From assembly GCF_900007165.1 (NCBI RefSeq), contig NZ_CYGY02000023.1:248001-312000 (forward strand): a stretch of 64,000 bases of DNA, written 5' to 3'. This DNA comes from Paraburkholderia piptadeniae (GTDB taxonomy: Bacteria > Pseudomonadota > Gammaproteobacteria > Burkholderiales > Burkholderiaceae). The translations under genes and the position numbers were made by a program. The notes beneath the pieces are model-generated. The model did no database searches and was not told the origin of the DNA. It saw only the letters and a list, made by a program, of their open reading frames with translations. Positions 59,883 through 64,000 of this stretch are shown here, in pieces; positions within the stretch are counted from its first letter, which is position 1, and the number at the start of each line of letters is the position of its first letter.

Positions 59883-60824
59883 ATGAAAGTCCTGTTCTAT
59901 ACGCCGCAATCCGACACCGCCGCCTGGCTGCGCGACCTGTCGCACGCGCTGCCCGATGTCGACTTGCGCGAGTGGCAACCGGGCGACGACGCCCCTGCCG
60001 ATGTGGCCGTCGTCTGGCGGCCGCCGCGTGAAATGCTCGCGGGCCGCAACGATCTGCGCGCGATCTTCAACCTGGGCGCAGGCGTCGATGCAATCCTGGC
60101 GCTCGAACGAGAGCATCCCGGCACGTTGCCGCGCGGCGCGCAACTCGTGCGTCTCGAAGACACGGGCATGGCGCAGCAGATGGCGGAATACGTGACGCAC
60201 GCGGTGCTGCGCTACATGCGCCGTTTCGACGAGTACGATCTGCTTCAGAAGCAGCAGCGCTGGCATGTGCTCGATCCGCATCCACGCGAGACGTTTACGG
60301 TCGGCGTGCTCGGTCTGGGCGTGCTGGGCTCGCATGTCGCGCAAACGCTGGTGTCGCTCGGATTTCCGGTGCGCGGCTTCAGTCGCGGCGCGCGGCAGGT
60401 CGAAGGCGTGGAGACGTTCGCGGGCGACGCGGAGTTCGATGCGTTCCTCGACGGTGTCAAGGTGCTCGTCAATCTGCTGCCGCACACGCCGGAAACGCAC
60501 GGCGTGTTGAACAAGGCAAGCCTGTCGAAGCTCGCGCGTGGAGCCTACCTCGTCAATATCGCGCGCGGCGCGCATCTCATCGAACAGGATCTGCTCGATG
60601 CGCTCGACGAAGGCCAGATTGCGGCCGCGACGCTCGATGTGTTCGTCCACGAGCCGCTGCCGTCGCAGCATCCGTTCTGGAAGCATCCGCGCATCGCGAT
60701 CACGCCGCATATCTCGGCACTGACGCTGCGCGAAGAAAGCGTCGTGCAGATCGCGCAGAAAATCGGCGCGTTGAAGCGGGGCGAGGCGATCGGTGGAATC
60801 GTCGACATCGCGCGCGGGTATTGA
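59883..60824 (+). CDS. ghrA: Glyoxylate/hydroxypyruvate reductase A
   Basis: NADPH-dependent 2-hydroxyacid dehydrogenase of 313 residues that reduces glyoxylate and hydroxypyruvate. Motifs: FNLGAGVDAIL, the dinucleotide loop GVLGLGVLGSHVAQTL, VNLLPHTPETHGVLNK, the substrate Arg in VNIARGAHLIEQDLLDAL and the final HPRIAITPHISALT with the catalytic His. These, and the WRPPREMLAG segment, match GhrA. It shares the operon with the VOC protein. It ends before a cluster of palindromic repeats. Confidence 0.93.
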   Translation: MKVLFYTPQSDTAAWLRDLSHALPDVDLREWQPGDDAPADVAVVWRPPREMLAGRNDLRAIFNLGAGVDAILALEREHPGTLPRGAQLVRLEDTGMAQQMAEYVTHAVLRYMRRFDEYDLLQKQQRWHVLDPHPRETFTVGVLGLGVLGSHVAQTLVSLGFPVRGFSRGARQVEGVETFAGDAEFDAFLDGVKVLVNLLPHTPETHGVLNKASLSKLARGAYLVNIARGAHLIEQDLLDALDEGQIAAATLDVFVHEPLPSQHPFWKHPRIAITPHISALTLREESVVQIAQKIGALKRGEAIGGIVDIARGY

Positions 60825-60887
60825 ATTCGCCAACATAAGAAAGCAGAACAGCCGCTTCATGCGGGAGCAGTCATCTTGCATGGAGCG

Positions 60888-61080
60888 GAGTAAGCATGAG
60901 ACGGAAGGCGCTGAGGTGCCAACTCCCGTCGACCGCTTTGCACGGGACCGGAACAGGTGCTCTGCGTGAGGCTCGAGTAAGTGCTAAAGCACTAACTCCA
61001 GCCGACAGCCAAAGCGCCAACTCCGGTCGACCGCTTTGCATGGGACCGGAGTAAGGCGCTAAAGCGCCAACTCCGGTCGA
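60888..61080 (+). repeat. Cluster of imperfect palindromic intergenic repeats
   Basis: About four degenerate copies of a roughly 50-bp unit. The core is a hairpin with outer arm GGAGT/ACTCC and an inner arm. The clearest copy, 61046-61076, has inner arm GGCGCT/AGCGCC. At 60975-60998 the inner arm is GTGCT/AGCAC, changed on both sides so that pairing is kept. At 60907-60920 GGCGC/GTGCC pairs with one wobble. The joining segment GTCGACCGCTTTGCA-GGGACCGGA occurs twice (60928-60952 and 61026-61050) with one mismatch. The last hairpin ends 19 bases before the next gene's start and immediately before its AAAGGAGA ribosome site. Confidence 0.75.
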
Positions 61081-61094
61081 CAAAGGAGACAGAC

Positions 61095-62021
61095 ATGGCC
61101 ATGCCACAAGCAGTAAAGATCGTCGAAGTCGGTCCGCGCGATGGACTTCAGAACGAAAAGGAATTCGTGCCGACCACCGTAAAGATCGAATTGGTCAACC
61201 GGCTGGCGGCGGCCGGGTTCAGGAATGTCGAAGCGGCTTCCTTCGTATCGCCGAAATGGGTGCCGCAAATGGCCGATGGCGCCGTGGTGATGGCGGGCAT
61301 CGAGCGCCGCCCAGGCACGATCTACTCGGTGCTGACGCCGAACATGCGCGGCCTCGAAGGCGCCGTCGCCGCGCACGCCGACGAGATCGTGATCTTCGGC
61401 GCAGCCAGTGAAGCGTTCTCGCAGAAGAACATCAATTGCAGCATCGCGGAAAGCATCGAACGCTTCGTGCCCGTCGCGCAAGCCGCGAAAGAAAAAGGCT
61501 TGCGCGTGCGTGGCAGCGTGTCGTGCTCGCTCGGCTGTCCGTACCAGGGCGAAGTGCCCGTGGCGTCCGTAGTCGACGTGGTCGAGCGCTTCGCCGCGCT
61601 GGGCTGCGATGAGATCGATATCGCCGATACGATCGGCGTCGGCACGCCGAAGCGCACGCGAGAAGTGTTCGCGGCCGTCACGCAGGTGTTTCCGCGTGAA
61701 CGTCTGTCGGGCCACTTCCACGATACATACGGCCAGGCGCTCGCGAACATCTACGCCGCGCTGCAGGAAGGCATCGAGATCTTTCACGCATCGGTGGCGG
61801 GACTCGGCGGCTGTCCGTATGCGAAGGGCGCGACGGGCAACGTCGCAACGGAAGACGTGCTGTATCTGATGAACGGACTCGGCATCGAAACGGGCATCGA
61901 TCTCGCGCAAGTCGTCGAGATCGGCGATTTCATTTCGACTTCGATCGGCAAGCCGAACGTATCGCGCGCGGGCAAGGCGCTGCTTGCGAAAGCGCGCAGC
62001 GAAAAGTCCACCTGCGTGTGA
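61095..62021 (+). CDS. mvaB: Hydroxymethylglutaryl-CoA lyase
   Basis: Cleaves HMG-CoA to acetyl-CoA and acetoacetate at the end of leucine breakdown. It has 308 residues. Motifs: VEVGPRDGLQNEKEFVPT, FRNVEAASFVSPKWVPQMAD, GSVSCSLGCPYQGEVP, DIADTIGVGTPKRT, HFHDTYGQALANIYAAL and the signature GLGGCPYAKGATGNVATEDV with the catalytic Cys. The gene begins immediately after the repeat hairpins. The thiolase at 47301 could process its acetoacetate product after activation; the other leucine genes are not in the window. Confidence 0.96.
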   Translation: MAMPQAVKIVEVGPRDGLQNEKEFVPTTVKIELVNRLAAAGFRNVEAASFVSPKWVPQMADGAVVMAGIERRPGTIYSVLTPNMRGLEGAVAAHADEIVIFGAASEAFSQKNINCSIAESIERFVPVAQAAKEKGLRVRGSVSCSLGCPYQGEVPVASVVDVVERFAALGCDEIDIADTIGVGTPKRTREVFAAVTQVFPRERLSGHFHDTYGQALANIYAALQEGIEIFHASVAGLGGCPYAKGATGNVATEDVLYLMNGLGIETGIDLAQVVEIGDFISTSIGKPNVSRAGKALLAKARSEKSTCV

Positions 62022-62042
62022 CGCATCAAAGGAACAAAAAAC

Positions 62043-62573
62043 ATGACGGACAACGCCACAGTTCAAACGCCTCAAGCGACTGCTTTCGATTCGTTACCTG
62101 ATTCGGCGCGCCGCGTCTCGCTGCTCTTGCGCGAGCGCGGACATGCCGGGCAAATCGTGATGCTGCCGGAAACGGGCAAGACGTCAGCGGAAGCGGCGGC
62201 GGGACTCGGCTGCTCGATCGCGCAGATCGCCAAGTCGATCCTGTTTCGTCGCCGCGAAGACGACGCGCCCGTGCTGATCGTCGCGAGCGGCGCGAATCGC
62301 GTCGATGAGAAGAAGGTCGCTGCGCAGGTCGGCGACATCGCGCGCGCCGACGCGAAGTTCGTTCGCGAGAAGACGGGCTATGCGATCGGCGGCGTGTGCC
62401 CCATCGGTCATGCGACACCGCCCCTAACCCTGATCGACGCCGATCTGTTCACGCTCGACAGCCTGTGGGCCGCCGCCGGTCATCCGCATGCGGTGTTCAA
62501 TCTCACGCCGCATGAACTCGCTGCACTGACGGGCGCGCCCGTCGTCGATGTGGCGCTGCGCGAGACGGCATGA
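62043..62573 (+). CDS. YbaK/EbsC-type aminoacyl-tRNA deacylase
   Basis: Protein of 176 residues of the YbaK/ProX editing family, which hydrolyses mischarged aminoacyl-tRNAs. Characteristic blocks are AEAAAGLGCSIAQIAKSILFR (with the conserved Lys), VLIVASGANRVDEKKVAAQVG, GYAIGGVCPIGHATP and AAAGHPHAVFNLTPHELAALT. It resembles the Cys/Pro-tRNA deacylase subgroup. Its stop overlaps the DUF1289 start. Confidence 0.88.
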   Translation: MTDNATVQTPQATAFDSLPDSARRVSLLLRERGHAGQIVMLPETGKTSAEAAAGLGCSIAQIAKSILFRRREDDAPVLIVASGANRVDEKKVAAQVGDIARADAKFVREKTGYAIGGVCPIGHATPPLTLIDADLFTLDSLWAAAGHPHAVFNLTPHELAALTGAPVVDVALRETA

Positions 62574-62818
62574 CGGCCGATACGGTTCACGCCCGCAACA
62601 CGGCGCAAGGCATCGCGCCTGTTCCTTCGCCTTGCATCAACGTGTGCCGTATGGACCCGGCGAATGGCCTGTGCGAAGGCTGCCTGCGCACGATCGACGA
62701 AATCGCGAACTGGTCGTCGTTTGACGATGCCGCCAAACGCGCCGTATGGGACGAGATCGAACGGCGTCACGCCGATCTGATGGCAAAGCAACGACAGCGG
62801 CGCGAGGCAAGCGAATGA
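62570..62818 (+). CDS. DUF1289 family protein
   Basis: Small protein of 82 residues with the four-cysteine DUF1289 pattern CINVCRMDPANGLCEGCLRT, likely a zinc or iron-sulfur site, and the following helix IANWSSFDDAAKRAVWDEIERR. The function is unknown. Its start overlaps the previous gene and its stop the next one (ATGA), so it belongs to a tightly coupled operon. Confidence 0.9.
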   Translation: MTADTVHARNTAQGIAPVPSPCINVCRMDPANGLCEGCLRTIDEIANWSSFDDAAKRAVWDEIERRHADLMAKQRQRREASE

Positions 62819-63285
62819 ACGTACCGCCGCGCGTCGTCACGATCGGCGAGACGTTCAGCGCGACGCTGAGCGTATCGGCTGATTCGATCAAGTCCTTCGC
62901 GACGATCGTCAATGATCTGAACCCGCTGCATCACGATGATGTGTATGCCGCGCAGAGCCGCTTCGGCGGTCTGATTGCGTCGGGCACGCAGCCTACCGCG
63001 CACTTCATGGCGCTGCTCGCCACGCATTTCTCGACATATGCGCAGCCGCTCGGCCTCGAATTCGACATGAAGCTGAAGAAGGCCGTCCATAGCGACGACA
63101 CGCTGACGATGACATGGCGCATCCTCGGCGCGTTCTGGAAGGCGAGTCTCAACGGCGACTTGACGCAACTCGAAGGCAACGTCGTCAATCAGCGCGGCGA
63201 AACGGTTCTGATCGGCAAGTCGACCATACTCGTGATGCCGAAGCCGCAAGCGCCATCCAGCGTCGAACGGAAAGGCGGGACATGA
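62815..63285 (+). CDS. MaoC-like acyl dehydratase / hotdog protein
   Basis: Hotdog-fold enzyme of 156 residues that hydrates or dehydrates acyl-CoA. The hydratase motif is DLNPLHHDDVYAAQSRFGGLIASG (Asp and His), followed by the hotdog helix of THFSTYAQPLGLEFDM. The start at 62815 overlaps the DUF1289 stop. It would suit a (R)-specific enoyl-CoA hydratase, but the substrate is open. Confidence 0.87.
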   Translation: MNVPPRVVTIGETFSATLSVSADSIKSFATIVNDLNPLHHDDVYAAQSRFGGLIASGTQPTAHFMALLATHFSTYAQPLGLEFDMKLKKAVHSDDTLTMTWRILGAFWKASLNGDLTQLEGNVVNQRGETVLIGKSTILVMPKPQAPSSVERKGGT

Positions 63286-64000
63286 TCGCGCTGCCACGCT
63301 CGATACGCGTGTTCGAACGCGGCTGGCTGTCGTCGAACAACGTGCTGTTGATCGACGACGCGTGCGCGGCGCTCGTCGATACCGGCTACGCGTCGCATGC
63401 CGATCAGACGGTGGCGCTCGTTCGGCATGCGCTCGGCGCGAGGCCGCTCGATCTGATCGTCAACACGCATCTGCATTCGGATCACTGCGGCGGCAACGCG
63501 CGGCTGCAAGCAACGTGGCCATGCCGCACGCTGATTCCATCCACGGAAGCCGACGCCGTGCTCGCATGGGACGAGACGCGCCTGACATTTCGCGCGACTG
63601 GCCAGTTCTGTGAACGTTTCGCGTTTTCCGGCACGCTGACGGCGGGCATGCGACTCACGTTGGGCGCGCTCGATTGGGAAGTACTAGGCGCGCCAGGACA
63701 TGATCCGCATTCGCTGATGCTCTACTGCGCCGAGCAGCGGTTGCTGATCAGCGCGGACGCTCTGTGGGAAAACGGCTTCGGCGTGATCTTTCCCGAGCTC
63801 GAAGGCGAAAGCGGCTTTGCGGAACAGCAAGCCGTGCTCGAACTGATCGGCACACTCGACGTGAAGACGGTGATTCCGGGCCACGGCGCGCCGTTTTCCG
63901 ATGTGCGGGCTGCGCTCGACCACGCGTTGTCACGGGTCGCGTGGCTGCGCGCCGATCCCGCGCGCAACGCGAAGAACGCACTGAAGGTCCTGATCGTGTT
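63282..64000 (+). CDS. Metallo-beta-lactamase fold hydrolase (partial, C-terminus off window)
   Basis: The first 239 residues of an MBL-fold hydrolase. Metal ligands appear in VNTHLHSDHCGGNARL, LGAPGHDPHSLMLY, LLISADALWENGFG and IPGHGAPFSD, the complete set for a dinuclear zinc site. Its start overlaps the MaoC stop (ATGA). The gene runs past the window. It is distinct from the MBL gene at 42737. Confidence 0.88.
   Translation, partial: MIALPRSIRVFERGWLSSNNVLLIDDACAALVDTGYASHADQTVALVRHALGARPLDLIVNTHLHSDHCGGNARLQATWPCRTLIPSTEADAVLAWDETRLTFRATGQFCERFAFSGTLTAGMRLTLGALDWEVLGAPGHDPHSLMLYCAEQRLLISADALWENGFGVIFPELEGESGFAEQQAVLELIGTLDVKTVIPGHGAPFSDVRAALDHALSRVAWLRADPARNAKNALKVLIV

Overview
The window is a high-GC, gene-dense chromosomal segment from a member of the Burkholderiales, most likely Paraburkholderia or Burkholderia. 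The evidence is the methionine synthase split into two genes, the polyhydroxyalkanoate granule regulator PhaM, the stand-alone heptose adenylyltransferase rfaE2 next to birA-coaX, the DUF3567, DUF1840 and DUF2917 proteins, and the bioA-bioF-bioD-bioB cluster. I see no rRNA, tRNA, CRISPR array, integrase, transposase or phage genes.

Layout. At 1-4.0 kb lies an ABC uptake operon (permease cut by the window edge, binding protein, glycerophosphodiesterase) with a divergent DeoR-type regulator. At 4.1-6.0 kb is a small, compositionally different island. It reads as a decayed TssD-type hcp, an intact Tlde1-like (DUF2778) peptidoglycan-targeting effector, a membrane protein that is probably its immunity protein, and an Hcp1-type hcp with a one-base frameshift. 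At 6.2-11.2 kb is the lipoate/cell-wall block lipA, lipB, ybeD and dacA, interrupted by a DUF2917 gene and a LysR gene. At 11.5-17.7 kb are a hydrolase, a 2Fe-2S ferredoxin, a VanZ-like protein and an Mla/Pqi-like MCE lipid-transport operon. At 17.8-22.8 kb are birA, coaX, rfaE2, a ferritin-like protein and phaM.

At 23-27.5 kb is a catabolic operon (enoyl-CoA hydratase, LivK-type binding protein, fumarylacetoacetase-family enzyme) with a divergent IclR regulator. At 27.6-35.3 kb are a DUF3108 protein, an enol-lactonase-like hydrolase, DUF3567, the split methionine synthase, a tiny exported protein and DUF1840. At 35.7-42.6 kb are argS, a SPOR protein, dsbA, a short-chain dehydrogenase, a BtuF-like protein and a DppA-like peptide-binding protein. 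At 42.7-50.8 kb are a metallo-hydrolase, a MerR regulator, aceK, a carbonic anhydrase, a thiolase, a short-chain dehydrogenase, an acyl-CoA dehydrogenase and a YchJ-like protein, a block of acyl-CoA and central carbon metabolism. At 51.4-58 kb are an exported hydrolase, a non-coding stretch with a gene remnant, and the biotin operon ending in a strong terminator. At 58.3-64 kb are a small coiled-coil membrane protein, a hydrolase, a VOC protein, ghrA, a palindromic repeat cluster, HMG-CoA lyase and a tightly packed operon (YbaK, DUF1289, MaoC, metallo-hydrolase) that runs off the end.

Most of the window is ordinary core genome. The parts most worth a second look are the effector-immunity pair held between two broken hcp genes, and the hairpin repeat cluster before the HMG-CoA lyase gene, whose copies carry compensating stem changes. 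All functions are inferred from motifs and family resemblance read by eye; no search was run.
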